DNA of 35,591 nucleotides from an uncultured Methylococcaceae bacterium (GTDB lineage Bacteria; Pseudomonadota; Gammaproteobacteria; Methylococcales; Methylomonadaceae), in contig CAIOMN010000112.1 in NCBI GenBank assembly GCA_903859415.1, forward strand, positions 1 through 35,591, read 5' to 3'. How positions within the stretch are numbered: the first letter of the stretch is position 1; the number at the start of each line of letters is the position of its first letter. The position numbers and the translations under genes were made by a program. Positions 16,113 through 25,030 of the stretch are shown here, piece after piece. The notes beneath the pieces are model-generated. The model searched no databases. It was not told the origin of the DNA and saw only the letters and a list, made by a program, of their open reading frames with translations.

Positions 16113-17924
16113 TTAACTCTTAGATGCTCTTTTACGCTCGTTTTCAGTTAACAACTTTTTTCGTAGACGGATAGATTTTGGTGTAACTTCAACTAATTCA
16201 TCTTCAGCAATAAACTCTAAAGCTTGCTCCAACGTTAGCTTTTGAATACGAGCTAACACTAAGCTCTCATCAGTACCAGAGGCACGAACGTTAGTCAATT
16301 GTTTAGGTTTACAAGGATTAACACATAAATCATTACTGCGTGAATGTAAGCCAACTAACATGCCTTCATAAACTTCGTCACCATTAACCAATAACAATTC
16401 GCCACGTTCTTGTAATGGATGTAACGAGTAAGTCACCGCTTTACCCGCTACCATAGAAATCATAACACCGCGCATACGATTTCCTACATCACCCGCTTTC
16501 ATGGGTCCGTAATGGTCGAAAACGTGATACAACAAACCAGAACCCGAAGTAGCTGTCATAAATTCTGTTTGAAAGCCAATTAAGCCACGTGAAGGCATCA
16601 TATATTCTAAACGGATACGACCCTTACCGTCAGGAACCATATTGGTTAAATCACCTTTACGATCGCCCAGCTTCTCCATAATGGTTCCTTGATGCTCTTC
16701 TTCAACCTCAATAGTCACCATCTCGAAAGGTTCGCATTTTTTACCATCAATCTCTTTAAGGATTACTTCTGGACGTGATACGCCCATTTCGAAACCTTCA
16801 CGGCGCATGTTTTCAATTAAGACTGATAAATGCAACTCACCACGACCTGATACTTTAAATTTGTCTGGATCAGCCGTGTCTTCAACTTTCAATGCCACGT
16901 TATGTTGTAATTCTTTATCTAGACGATCACGAATTTGACGGGTAGTAACAAATTTACCTTCTCTACCTGCAAACGGTGAGTTGTTAACCTGAAAAGTCAT
17001 TGTCACAGTGGGTTCGTCAACCGATAATGGTGGCATAGCTTCAACCGCATCAGGATGACATAAAGTATCTGAAATTTCTAGTTTTTCGATACCGGCGAAA
17101 GCGATAATATCCCCGGCCCGTGCATCAGTAACTTCAACACGCTCTAAACCATGAAAACCATAGATTTGTAACATTCTTGCTTTACGCTCAACGCCTTCAC
17201 GGTTAACAACGACTAATGGTTGGTTTGGCTTAATACTTCCGCGTTGAATTCGGCCAATACCAATAACACCGACATAAGTATTGTAATCCAAGCTAGACAC
17301 TTGCATTTGGAAAGGACCCTCTATATCAACCGGTGGCGGGCTTACTTTGTCAACGATAGTTTGGAATAAGGGCGTCATGTCGCCATCGCTTATATTATGG
17401 TCTAAACCGGCATAACCATTAATCGCTGACGCATACACGATAGGGAAATCAAGCTGTTCATCCGTTGCCCCTAAACGATCGAACAAATCAAACGTTTGAT
17501 CTACAACCCAATCAGGACGTGCGCCTGGACGATCAATTTTATTGATAACAACAATCGGTTTTAAGCCTAAAGCAAAGGCCTTTTGAGTTACAAAACGAGT
17601 TTGTGGCATTGGGCCATCAACGGCATCAACCAAGAGTAAAACGGAATCAACCATCGATAATACACGCTCTACTTCACCGCCAAAATCAGCATGGCCTGGG
17701 GTATCAACGATATTGATATGATAACCGTTCCAATCTAACGCAGTATTTTTTGCCAAAATGGTAATACCGCGCTCTTTTTCAATATCATTTGAGTCCATTA
17801 TCCGTTCAGTAACTTTTGCATGGGCAGCAAAAGTGCCCGACTGCTGTAACAGCTTATCAACCAAGGTCGTTTTACCGTGGTCAACGTGGGCAATAATGGC
17901 AATATTTCTTAATTTTTCAATCAC
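16113..17924 (-). CDS. typA: Ribosome-associated translational GTPase TypA/BipA
   Basis: A 603-residue translational GTPase. G1 is AHVDHGKTT near residues 12-20, the switch I region ERGITI is at about 52-57, G3 is [11 protein letters not shown], and G4 is [10 protein letters not shown]. The effector-contact domains and the C-terminal BipA-specific domain ([18 protein letters not shown], ending with a Lys/Arg-rich tail) are all present, and length matches the family (about 605). It starts with GTG. BipA works in 50S ribosome assembly and in stress and cold adaptation. It stands alone between the his operon and the LysR operon. Confidence 0.97.
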   Translation of the reverse strand: MIEKLRNIAIIAHVDHGKTTLVDKLLQQSGTFAAHAKVTERIMDSNDIEKERGITILAKNTALDWNGYHINIVDTPGHADFGGEVERVLSMVDSVLLLVDAVDGPMPQTRFVTQKAFALGLKPIVVINKIDRPGARPDWVVDQTFDLFDRLGATDEQLDFPIVYASAINGYAGLDHNISDGDMTPLFQTIVDKVSPPPVDIEGPFQMQVSSLDYNTYVGVIGIGRIQRGSIKPNQPLVVVNREGVERKARMLQIYGFHGLERVEVTDARAGDIIAFAGIEKLEISDTLCHPDAVEAMPPLSVDEPTVTMTFQVNNSPFAGREGKFVTTRQIRDRLDKELQHNVALKVEDTADPDKFKVSGRGELHLSVLIENMRREGFEMGVSRPEVILKEIDGKKCEPFEMVTIEVEEEHQGTIMEKLGDRKGDLTNMVPDGKGRIRLEYMMPSRGLIGFQTEFMTATSGSGLLYHVFDHYGPMKAGDVGNRMRGVMISMVAGKAVTYSLHPLQERGELLLVNGDEVYEGMLVGLHSRSNDLCVNPCKPKQLTNVRASGTDESLVLARIQKLTLEQALEFIAEDELVEVTPKSIRLRKKLLTENERKRASKS

Positions 17925-18003
17925 TTTTTGTGTACTCTAATGGTTTTAATAAATTGTTGTGTGTAAGCGTTAAGCGCCCTTTATAACGTGATTAACATAT
18001 TGA

Positions 18004-18396
18004 TTAACTTTGAACCCACGGCAGATTATCGAAGCGCCAGCCTCCTAAATTGCCCCGATGATTCTGGTCATCTAATGGACCTTCAAAGCCATCGATGATA
18101 TTTATCAGTCTTTGGTAGCCGATACTTTCAAGAGCCTTTGCAGCATCAAGTGAACGCTGTCCACTCCGACATAGCAGCAAAATAGGGATATTTTTATTAC
18201 TCACCCTTATTTCAACATCTCTCAAAAACTGCGGGTTAACTTGCCAATCAGGAGCTTCTTTCCAGGCAATATGAATAGCTCCTATAGGATGGCCTACAAA
18301 ACTATGCTCAACTTTAGAACGAACGTCAATTAATACTGCACCCTGATTTTGTTGCAACAAATCCCAAGATTGCAGTGGAGTTAAATTTTCTATCAT
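18004..18396 (-). CDS. Rhodanese-like domain protein (sulfurtransferase)
   Basis: A 130-residue single-domain rhodanese. It carries LIDVRSKVEHSFVGHPIGA near the N-terminus and the catalytic loop LLCRSGQRSLDAA with Cys76. It would hold a persulfide on Cys76 and pass sulfur to an unknown acceptor. The open frame reaches back to 18441 inside the methyltransferase gene, but the ATG at 18396 lies 4 bases after that gene's TAA, has TTGGTAA upstream, and begins right before the domain, so I chose it. Third gene of the LysR/methyltransferase/rhodanese operon. Confidence 0.88.
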   Translation of the reverse strand: MIENLTPLQSWDLLQQNQGAVLIDVRSKVEHSFVGHPIGAIHIAWKEAPDWQVNPQFLRDVEIRVSNKNIPILLLCRSGQRSLDAAKALESIGYQRLINIIDGFEGPLDDQNHRGNLGGWRFDNLPWVQS

Positions 18397-18400
18397 TGTA

Positions 18401-18988
18401 TTACCAATTTTTTCGCTTTTGGCCGACAAACTGAGTTTCATTCCTTAATCCACGAAGCGGTTCGCCGATTAAAGCATTTTCTCTATAAAAAATTACCCTT
18501 AACGGTGAAAATAACGTCAGCAGCTCATTCTCAGTCAACAGATAATCTGGATTATTAGGGGGGTTCTGCATCATTTTTTCTCGTGTGAAAGTCTGATAAA
18601 AAAGCAATCCCTCCGGTTTAAGTGCTTCTATTATCGCATCACTTAGAGTACGGTCAAGAAATCGACTCACAACGATGACATCAAAAGAACTTCCTGTAAA
18701 ACTCTCGACATTGATTTTTTCTTGGCAAGCATTGATATTAAGCCCTTGCTGGGTGGCATGAGTACTTAATTTATCTATAGCAACAATGGAAATATCCCAG
18801 CCAGTCACCGTCATTCCATGACGTGCCAAGAAAAGCGCATTAGCACCCACTCCACAGGCTAAATCTAATGCAGTGCCTGCTTTTGGTAATAAAAATTCAT
18901 TTTCAGTCAGTACTGATACCGGCAGACTATTTTCTACGTCCAATTGAGCATAAATCGCATCCCATTTGTGACTCATTACATCAATCAT
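18401..18988 (-). CDS. Class I SAM-dependent methyltransferase (TehB-like)
   Basis: A 195-residue methyltransferase with SAM-binding motif I ALDLACGVGANALFLA (about residues 36-51), an acidic residue closing beta-2 in VTGWDIS, and a hydrophobic motif near DVIVVSRFLDRTL. It resembles the TehB/thiopurine-methyltransferase-like group in size and in the HKWDAIYAQ N-terminus, suggesting a small thiol, selenium, tellurium or quinone substrate, which I cannot specify. The ATG overlaps the LysR stop by 4 bases (ATGA); an internal ATG five residues on is an alternative start. Confidence 0.8.
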   Translation of the reverse strand: MIDVMSHKWDAIYAQLDVENSLPVSVLTENEFLLPKAGTALDLACGVGANALFLARHGMTVTGWDISIVAIDKLSTHATQQGLNINACQEKINVESFTGSSFDVIVVSRFLDRTLSDAIIEALKPEGLLFYQTFTREKMMQNPPNNPDYLLTENELLTLFSPLRVIFYRENALIGEPLRGLRNETQFVGQKRKNW

Positions 18989-19893
18989 TCAGCTCCTGGC
19001 ATGCTTACACGATGCTCTAACCATACCTGTAAGAAATCCATAAAAGCCTTTACTTTTGCAGACAAATATTTTCTATGGGGATAGACTGCATGGATATCCA
19101 AAGGAGGCAATGGATAATTTTCCAATACAACCTTAAGTGTACCATTTTCAATATCTTTTCCAACAATATACGTAGGTAACATAACAAGACCCAAGCTGTT
19201 AATAGCGGCAATTCGTATCGGATGAGCTGCATTAGCTTGCATTCTCCCAGATACCGTCACTATTTTGAAGCCATTATCACTCTTAAATTGCCATTTATTA
19301 CGCGGTGAAATAGCCCAGTTCACCAAACAACTATGATTTGTTAAATCTTCAGGCGTCATAGGAACGCCATATCGTTCTAAATATTCAGGTGAGCCACAGA
19401 CAACCAAGGAAGAACTGGCTAATTTTCGGGCCACCATACTGGTATCTTCCAATGCACCCAAAAAAATCGCTACGTCAATACCCTCATCAATCAAATCACC
19501 AGGACTTCCTTGTAAAATCATTTCCACGGTTAAATCAGTATGTATTTTTAAAAACTCTGCCACAGCACGTGCTATATGAGTAGCGCCTATGGCAGGTGGA
19601 GCACTGATTTTTAATAGCCCTCTTGGTTCCGTTTGCAAATGTGTTACCGCAGACTCCATTTCTTCAACATCTAGCAGCACTTGCTGGCAACGCTCAAAAT
19701 ATGAAACTCCTACATCTGTCAAACTTAGACTCCGCGTGGTACGATTGATCAAACGTGTACCAAGGCAGCCTTCAAGTTGCATAATATGTTTGGTTGCCAT
19801 AGCTCTAGAAATTCCCAAATCACGCGCACCACCAGCAAAACTTCCTGCTTTAGCAACACGAACAAAAACGGTCATACTCGTTAACTTATCCAT
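18985..19893 (-). CDS. LysR family transcriptional regulator
   Basis: A 302-residue LysR-type regulator. Residues about 1-60 form the winged helix-turn-helix (SFAGGARDLGISRAMATKHI), and the rest is the PBP2-like effector domain opening with GLLKISAPPAIG. The LTxxG and LNRTTRS-like wing (LINRTTRSLSLTDVG) places it in the large group of AaeR/CrgA-like regulators. A GAGG sequence lies 5 bases before the ATG. It is the first gene of an operon with the methyltransferase and rhodanese, an unusual same-strand arrangement for LysR proteins, which are usually divergent from their targets. Confidence 0.93.
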   Translation of the reverse strand: MDKLTSMTVFVRVAKAGSFAGGARDLGISRAMATKHIMQLEGCLGTRLINRTTRSLSLTDVGVSYFERCQQVLLDVEEMESAVTHLQTEPRGLLKISAPPAIGATHIARAVAEFLKIHTDLTVEMILQGSPGDLIDEGIDVAIFLGALEDTSMVARKLASSSLVVCGSPEYLERYGVPMTPEDLTNHSCLVNWAISPRNKWQFKSDNGFKIVTVSGRMQANAAHPIRIAAINSLGLVMLPTYIVGKDIENGTLKVVLENYPLPPLDIHAVYPHRKYLSAKVKAFMDFLQVWLEHRVSMPGAE

Positions 19894-20005
19894 TTAATCC
19901 TCATTAATCAGGCGCAAATCTTATTGTCGTCAATGCCCACGACAATAAAAGACTTGACATTACACACCATTTCTAATTTCGAAACAATTTATTTATTATT
20001 TAGTA

Positions 20006-20019
20006 TATTGTATACAATA
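20006..20019. promoter_or_regulatory. 14-base perfect palindrome, candidate operator
   Basis: TATTGTATACAATA is its own reverse complement and lies between the divergent LysR gene and the 50-aa membrane-protein gene. It fits the LysR box spacing T-N11-A and also the GntR-type TTGTATACAA pattern, and its right half contains a -10-like TATACAAT. I infer an operator, possibly for the adjacent regulator. Confidence 0.45.
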
Positions 20020-20121
20020 AATAACCCTGTATAGTAGTACCCATGTAAGAACGCAACAAAATTTGTAATTCAGCAACTATGCTGCTTGAACAGTTTTAAA
20101 CTTTATTACAGGATTAAGCTA

Positions 20122-20274
20122 ATGAATAATTTAAAAAAATTTACTATTATTGGGTTAATCTTTGGTGCTGGCATAGGCAGCTTCATTTACGGTCAATTTA
20201 TTTTTTCGACTTTATTATTTGCCTTCGCTGCTATCTATAGCAACATTGCCAAGCGAATAAAACTAGACAGCTAA
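20122..20274 (+). CDS. Small membrane protein of unknown function
   Basis: A 50-residue protein starting MNNLKKFTIIG. Nearly the whole chain is hydrophobic, with one or two short TM segments separated by GSFIYGQ, and a basic C-terminus (AKRIKLDS), suggesting a membrane hairpin. The frame is open from 20086, but the ATG at 20122 has AGGA 7-10 bases upstream, so I chose it. It has its own terminator downstream and a palindrome upstream. No family is recognised. Confidence 0.6.
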   Translation: MNNLKKFTIIGLIFGAGIGSFIYGQFIFSTLLFAFAAIYSNIAKRIKLDS

Positions 20275-20350
20275 GTGCAACAAGTTAACTACCTCCTGGT
20301 GTTATACCTCCAAGCAGTTCCTCCTCATAAATGCTCTGCTTGAATTTTCG

Positions 20351-20386
20351 CCTTCCATTGCTGTTTCGCTTTGGAAGGTTTTTTTT
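20351..20386 (+). terminator. Rho-independent terminator after the small membrane protein gene
   Basis: CCTTCCA (20351-20357) pairs with TGGAAGG (20372-20378) around a 14-base loop, followed by eight T. The T-tract is only on the + side, so it ends the + transcript. A second inverted repeat, CAAGCAG at 20311-20317 with CTGCTTG at 20336-20342, lies just before it. Confidence 0.75.
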
Positions 20387-20405
20387 GCCTGCTGTTTTAC
20401 AACTA

Positions 20406-22379
20406 TCAATTGGCTATTTGCACAGCCCCGTTATCTGCTTTCCAAATAACATCCTCAATTCCACACTGAGGAATAAAACCTGATACGGCTTGCCTCAACA
20501 ATACCCGTAATTGCTCGACATCATCACTATTTACAGCATTTTCAAATGAGGCTAACATTTTTTCAAGTTCAAACCAAGTAATAACATGTTCTTCAGCCCT
20601 CATTATTCTTGGATGAATGGTTTCTGAAACATTATTACCAATCAACAATTCTTCGTAAAGCTTCTCACCTGGCCTTAAACCTGTAAAACTAATTTCTATT
20701 TCCCCTCCTGGATGACTTTCATCTTTTATTTCTAATCCACTTAAATGGACCATTCGCTTTGCCAAGTCCAGAATTCTAATAGGTTCTCCCATATCCAGCA
20801 CAAATACGTCACCTCCTTGACCCAATGCACCGGCTTGAATCACCAGTTGAGAAGCTTCAGATATAGTCATAAAATAACGGATAATCCTCTCATCTGTCAC
20901 AGTGACTGGCCCTCCTCTTGCAATCTGCTCTCTAAACAAAGGCACTACAGATCCAGAGGAGCCCAACACGTTACCAAAACGCACCATAGTAAAACGAATT
21001 AGCTGTTCTGGAGTAAGTTGCAAACTAAGTGCTTGCAAAATAAGTTCTGCAAAGCGCTTTGTCGCACCCATAGTGTTAGTCGGCCTTACTGCTTTATCCG
21101 TTGAAATTAAAACAAACAACTCAACACGGGCTTTAATCGCCGCTTTTGCTAGGTATAAAGTACCGAATATATTATTCTTCACAGCTTCGCTTGGATTTTT
21201 CTCCACCATAGGAACATGTTTATAAGCCGCTGCGTGATAAATCGTTTGTACTTTAAATACCCTGCATACTTTTTCAACACGCTTAGCATTCGTAACAGAC
21301 CCCAAAATGGTAACAATCTCCGTAGGTTTTGACGAAGATATTTTTTCTTTGGCAAACAGTTGTTTTAATTCTTTTTCTATAGTGTAGAGCCCAAATTCAT
21401 TGATCTCAAATAAAACCAATGTGTTGGGTTGCAGTTTGATAATTTGACGACACAACTCTGAACCTATAGAGCCACCTGCTCCGGTCACCATCACTACTTT
21501 GCCTGTAATATTAGCCTTAAGTAAAGACTGATTCGGCGCCACTGGATCGCGACCTAAAAGATCTGCAATATCAACTTCTTGTAAAACATCCACAGTCACT
21601 CGGCCTTGTGCAATATCCGATAACCCTGGCATCGACATCACATGAACCCTATAAGGCTCCAACATTCGAATCAACTCACTAATACGAGACCGTTTTGCTG
21701 ATGGCATCGCCAATAAGACATTGGATACTTCATATCGACCTATTAAATAACCTAAAGAGCTCAGAGGATATATCCGAAGATCATTAATCTTTCTTTTATG
21801 CAACGCCTTATCATCATCGATAAAAGCCACCGCCTTAAAATCGCGACCATGCGCTAAAGCAGAAGCTAATTGGACTCCAGCACTGCCCGCCCCATAAATA
21901 ACCACGCTCTTCTTATACGACTTTGTTTTGTTGCGATTAATGCCAACATTAAAATAAGCCTCCCCCAACCACCATCTAGCAAAAAAACGACTACTCCCAA
22001 CCAGCAACATCACAATTAACCAATTAAGCGGCGAAACCGTTCGAGGAATAACCGGTATAGCAGATTGATACAACACAAAAGCAAAAACTAAAGCATATAG
22101 TGCAGAAGCCTGAAAAATCGTCCACAGCGCTCTAATTTCAATATAACGGATAATTGCTCGATACAGCCCTAATCTGACAAAAATGGGTAAAGCAATAAAC
22201 GGAGCCACAGAAAATAAATACCACTCATCACCTTTCGGAATATAGAGTACTCCCCACCTTAAAGAAAATGCAGACCAAAGAGCGAATAAGACAAAAAACA
22301 CATCCATGCTAATTAGGATAACGGCTTTATATTTTCGCTGAAGACCTATAAACCAGTGTGCCAACTTTGTTTGCATCAT
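20406..22379 (-). CDS. wbpM: Polysaccharide biosynthesis UDP-sugar 4,6-dehydratase (WbpM/CapD type)
   Basis: A 657-residue membrane-bound nucleotide-sugar dehydratase. Four to five TM helices fill about residues 18-130, then a first Rossmann domain (VIYGAGSAGVQLASAL, about 160-175), then the catalytic SDR domain with VTGAGGSIGSELC (298-310). The active site reads MGATK with Met437 and Lys441: the usual SDR Tyr is replaced by Met, the hallmark of WbpM-type UDP-GlcNAc 4,6-dehydratases. The product would be a UDP-6-deoxy-4-keto sugar for O-antigen or exopolysaccharide. It overlaps the WecA-type gene by 4 bases (ATGA) and ends an operon of three, as wbpM does in Pseudomonas O-antigen clusters. 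Confidence 0.92.
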   Translation of the reverse strand: MMQTKLAHWFIGLQRKYKAVILISMDVFFVLFALWSAFSLRWGVLYIPKGDEWYLFSVAPFIALPIFVRLGLYRAIIRYIEIRALWTIFQASALYALVFAFVLYQSAIPVIPRTVSPLNWLIVMLLVGSSRFFARWWLGEAYFNVGINRNKTKSYKKSVVIYGAGSAGVQLASALAHGRDFKAVAFIDDDKALHKRKINDLRIYPLSSLGYLIGRYEVSNVLLAMPSAKRSRISELIRMLEPYRVHVMSMPGLSDIAQGRVTVDVLQEVDIADLLGRDPVAPNQSLLKANITGKVVMVTGAGGSIGSELCRQIIKLQPNTLVLFEINEFGLYTIEKELKQLFAKEKISSSKPTEIVTILGSVTNAKRVEKVCRVFKVQTIYHAAAYKHVPMVEKNPSEAVKNNIFGTLYLAKAAIKARVELFVLISTDKAVRPTNTMGATKRFAELILQALSLQLTPEQLIRFTMVRFGNVLGSSGSVVPLFREQIARGGPVTVTDERIIRYFMTISEASQLVIQAGALGQGGDVFVLDMGEPIRILDLAKRMVHLSGLEIKDESHPGGEIEISFTGLRPGEKLYEELLIGNNVSETIHPRIMRAEEHVITWFELEKMLASFENAVNSDDVEQLRVLLRQAVSGFIPQCGIEDVIWKADNGAVQIAN

Positions 22380-23404
22380 ATTGACTCTCGCGTCCCTGCT
22401 TTAAAATAAATAACTAGCCATAAAAGTGGCAAGTATGCCAATGCCAGACCCAAAAATACATTTAAGCCGGCTAAACCTACACCTAAAGCCAAAGGAGTTA
22501 ACCAAATTACATTAATCAAACCAACAGCCAATGAAACTTTTTTATGTGAACCGTAATAACGTGAGGCATATTGATAAGCATGACTTCGATGAGCCTCATA
22601 GACCTTTTCACCTTGTAAAAAACGCCTACTTAATGTCCAGGTCGCATCCGCTATAAAAACACCCAATAAAATTAACCAACTCCAGAAAAACTGGGGTATT
22701 ACCCAAGCAGCTTTAATGGAAAAAAGTCCCAATACAATACCTAAAAAACCACTCCCTGCATCACCCATGAATATCTTAGCTGGAGGAAAATTCCACCATA
22801 AAAAACCTGCAACGATTGACCCCAATAAAATCAGACCAAACCATTGCTCACCACCGACACCTAATAAAATGAGTAGGGTTCCTCCTAAACAAACGGCAAT
22901 AGCTTCAATACTAGCTAAACCATCGATACCATCCATAAAATTATAGAGATTAAGCAACCAAACTAGATAAAAAACACCGACTATTTGCTCTAACCACCCC
23001 AAATCAACCTGTGTAATACCAAGAGTAACCGCTAAAGGCGGCACACCACCCAGCCAATATAGCCCCCAGATTGCAGCAATAAAGTGTATTAGTAACCGCC
23101 ATTGTGCGGCAATATGACCATGATCATCTAAAAAACCCACTAAAGCGACCCAGATACCTGCTCCACAGAATGCCAACAAGGTTGCAGAACTCATCCATTC
23201 CATTGCATAAAAAAACGGAAGAATCAATAAATACACCAGCACAATGGCCACACCCCCGCCTCGTGGTGTAGGGATACTATGCGAACTTCTGGCGTTAGGA
23301 ACATCTAACAAATGCCTTGATAAGGCATAACGACGCATTAATCCTGTTAATACCAGAGTTAACAACAAAGCAAAAATAGACATTATCCCAACTTCAACTG
23401 CCAT
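22376..23404 (-). CDS. WecA/WbpL-type undecaprenyl-phosphate glycosyl-1-phosphate transferase
   Basis: A 342-residue polytopic membrane enzyme (about ten TM helices) of the MraY/WecA/WbpL family, which moves a sugar-1-phosphate from UDP-sugar to undecaprenyl phosphate and so starts a lipid-linked glycan. Catalytic and Mg-binding motifs are FLDDHG (Asp93, Asp94), NFMDGIDGLAS (Asn155, Asp158, Asp161) and IFMGDAGSGFLG (Asp215), with the C-terminal AHRSHAYQ loop typical of the WbpL branch. Start MAVEVGIMSIF; the internal MSIF is an alternative. It lies between an epimerase and WbpM, which match its role. Confidence 0.92.
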   Translation of the reverse strand: MAVEVGIMSIFALLLTLVLTGLMRRYALSRHLLDVPNARSSHSIPTPRGGGVAIVLVYLLILPFFYAMEWMSSATLLAFCGAGIWVALVGFLDDHGHIAAQWRLLIHFIAAIWGLYWLGGVPPLAVTLGITQVDLGWLEQIVGVFYLVWLLNLYNFMDGIDGLASIEAIAVCLGGTLLILLGVGGEQWFGLILLGSIVAGFLWWNFPPAKIFMGDAGSGFLGIVLGLFSIKAAWVIPQFFWSWLILLGVFIADATWTLSRRFLQGEKVYEAHRSHAYQYASRYYGSHKKVSLAVGLINVIWLTPLALGVGLAGLNVFLGLALAYLPLLWLVIYFKAGTRESI

Positions 23405-23442
23405 GAAGAATATCTAGCCTATAGTTAAGATTAAAATATTTA

Positions 23443-24408
23443 TTATTCATGTAAGCCACTTTTATAAAATTTCGCCGTTTTAAGCAGTGCGTCATTTATC
23501 TTGACTGGAGGCGCCCAGCCTAATAACTCACGGGTCTTGGAAATATCAACCTGTAATGATCCACAAAGCCTTATTGCTATTGCTCGCTTTCCAATCAAAC
23601 AAGCGCACTGTTTTATAACAACGGTCGGCAGAGGAATTAACCACGCCTTTTTACCTAACGCTATAGCCATGAGCTTTAACAAAGCAGGGGTTGAAACATC
23701 CTCACCGTCAGACACTAAAAAGGTTTGATTAATAGCTGCTGGATGATGGGTGCAAGTGATAATTAAATCTATCATGTTATCTAATGCAACCAGACTACGC
23801 TGATTCTGAATTGCACCTAATGGCAATGGAATAGACTTATCCAAATAGCGCATCATGCTATGAAAATTAGCTTTCACACCCGGTCCATAAATAAGAGGCG
23901 GACGAATAATAACAACCTCTATTCCCGTTTCATTGGCCAACTGACGCAATGCGTCTTCTGCTTCTCGCTTTGATACTCCGTAAGCGTCCACAGGTGCTGG
24001 TTTATCTTCGGCAGTATAGGGTGCTCCTGATGAAGTCTCTTCTCCATTAACCTTAATTGAACTAATAAAAATAAAACGCTTTATATCCAATTCAACAGCC
24101 TGTCTAGCTAGATTTAAGGTACCCTCAACATTAACCTTACGAAATTCTGCCAGCCCTCCATCAGTTGAAATTTCTTTCATCACATGCACGCGGGCTGCAA
24201 GATGAATTATAACGTCTACCCCCGACAATGCTTCTGTCCAAGTGGTAGTGCTATTTATATGACCAATTGAAACTGTTTCTACATTTAACGCCCGTTTATC
24301 TCGCCCTCGAATAGCCCTCCTAACGCTATACCCCTGACGCAAAAGCTCTAAGCAAAGAGATTTACCTATAAAGCCATTTGCTCCAGTGACCAACACTCTA
24401 TTTGGCAT
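23443..24408 (-). CDS. NAD-dependent sugar epimerase/dehydratase (extended SDR, WbpV-like)
   Basis: A 321-residue extended SDR enzyme. The NAD-binding loop is VTGANGFIGKS (residues 7-17), the acid and stabilising motif is HLAARVHV, and the active site is YGVSK. It is likely a UDP-sugar 4-epimerase or 4-ketoreductase acting next to WecA and WbpM; similar genes (wbpV, fnlA-like) sit in O-antigen clusters. The frame extends to 24432, but the ATG at 24408 has GGAG 8 bases upstream and starts right at the Rossmann strand, so I prefer it. It is the first gene visible of the cluster; glycosyltransferases, flippase and polymerase are not in this window. Confidence 0.9.
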   Translation of the reverse strand: MPNRVLVTGANGFIGKSLCLELLRQGYSVRRAIRGRDKRALNVETVSIGHINSTTTWTEALSGVDVIIHLAARVHVMKEISTDGGLAEFRKVNVEGTLNLARQAVELDIKRFIFISSIKVNGEETSSGAPYTAEDKPAPVDAYGVSKREAEDALRQLANETGIEVVIIRPPLIYGPGVKANFHSMMRYLDKSIPLPLGAIQNQRSLVALDNMIDLIITCTHHPAAINQTFLVSDGEDVSTPALLKLMAIALGKKAWLIPLPTVVIKQCACLIGKRAIAIRLCGSLQVDISKTRELLGWAPPVKINDALLKTAKFYKSGLHE

Positions 24409-24577
24409 TAAATTAACTCCATCAGACAACATTTACTTTCAGCTTATTCATTAAATTTATATTTTGGTAATATTGTTTACAGCCAATTATTCTAGAAAAT
24501 TGCACACAAATTAAGTGTATTATAAGCTTGATATCGGCATCACTGATAAGAAGATATTGAGGTACTTCAGCATCGTT

Positions 24578-24623
24578 GGGTAAAACTCTAAAACACTATA
24601 TTTAACTGCATAGAGTTTTACCC
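24578..24623. repeat. 13-base perfect inverted repeat
   Basis: GGGTAAAACTCTA at 24578-24590 is repeated inverted at 24611-24623 around a 20-base AT-rich loop. It lies in the gap between the lipoprotein gene and the epimerase gene. No T-tract follows on either strand, so it does not look like a standard terminator. Confidence 0.6.
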
Positions 24624-24636
24624 GCAAATCATTCAG

Positions 24637-24663
24637 AAAACCTGGCGGCTCTAAAGACCAGGC
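24637..24663 (-). terminator. Weak candidate terminator of the lipoprotein gene
   Basis: On the minus strand CCTGG (24662-24658) pairs with CCAGG (24645-24641), with a G-U pair below, around a 12-base loop, followed by TTTT. It begins 24 bases after the lipoprotein stop. The short stem makes this tentative. Confidence 0.35.
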
Positions 24664-24686
24664 CTTATTACTTTTAACACATCAAT

Positions 24687-24965
24687 TTATTTCAACATTG
24701 ATTTTTTAAACTTTCTATCCAATTTGTTATTGGCTTCTTGTGATAACGCAGAAGCACGATTTGCCTCCGCTTCTGCTGCTTGTGCTCTTGCAGCGGCTGA
24801 GGCAGCGGTTGATTGTGCATTATTTGCATCAGCTGATGCTTGTTTTACGGAAGAATCTAAACTATTCACTTGGGCCTGCAAATGCTCAATATCAGAATTA
24901 GTAGCGCAAGCGCTCAAAAGACTCACCGCGAGAGTAATCACTGATAATTTTATTACTTTCTTCAT
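24687..24965 (-). CDS. Alanine-rich Lpp/OprI-type lipoprotein
   Basis: A 92-residue lipoprotein. The signal peptide ends in the lipobox LLSAC (Cys at about 20), followed by a single long amphipathic helix with heptad-spaced Ala, Leu and Val (alanine-zipper coiled coil). This is the build of Lpp/OprI trimers in the outer membrane. The chain ends in lysine (KKSMLK); a C-terminal Lys is the residue by which Lpp is covalently joined to peptidoglycan, but the Tyr-Arg-Lys ending of E. coli is absent, so linkage is only possible. AAGGA lies 8 bases before the ATG. Monocistronic. Confidence 0.85.
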   Translation of the reverse strand: MKKVIKLSVITLAVSLLSACATNSDIEHLQAQVNSLDSSVKQASADANNAQSTAASAAARAQAAEAEANRASALSQEANNKLDRKFKKSMLK

Positions 24966-25030
24966 ATTACTTTTCCTTATTAAAAGCTTAGGACTGCAAA
25001 AACATTAAAATATGTAAAACAACTGAATAT

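Noticed and set aside
18397-18441. Rhodanese starting at 18441 inside the methyltransferase gene
   Set aside because: The extra 15 residues lie in another frame of the methyltransferase gene, and an ATG right after its stop gives a normal domain start.
24724-25008. A 94-residue plus-strand frame rich in Ala and Cys
   Set aside because: It is antisense to the alanine-zipper lipoprotein, which has a lipobox and a proper ribosome binding site.
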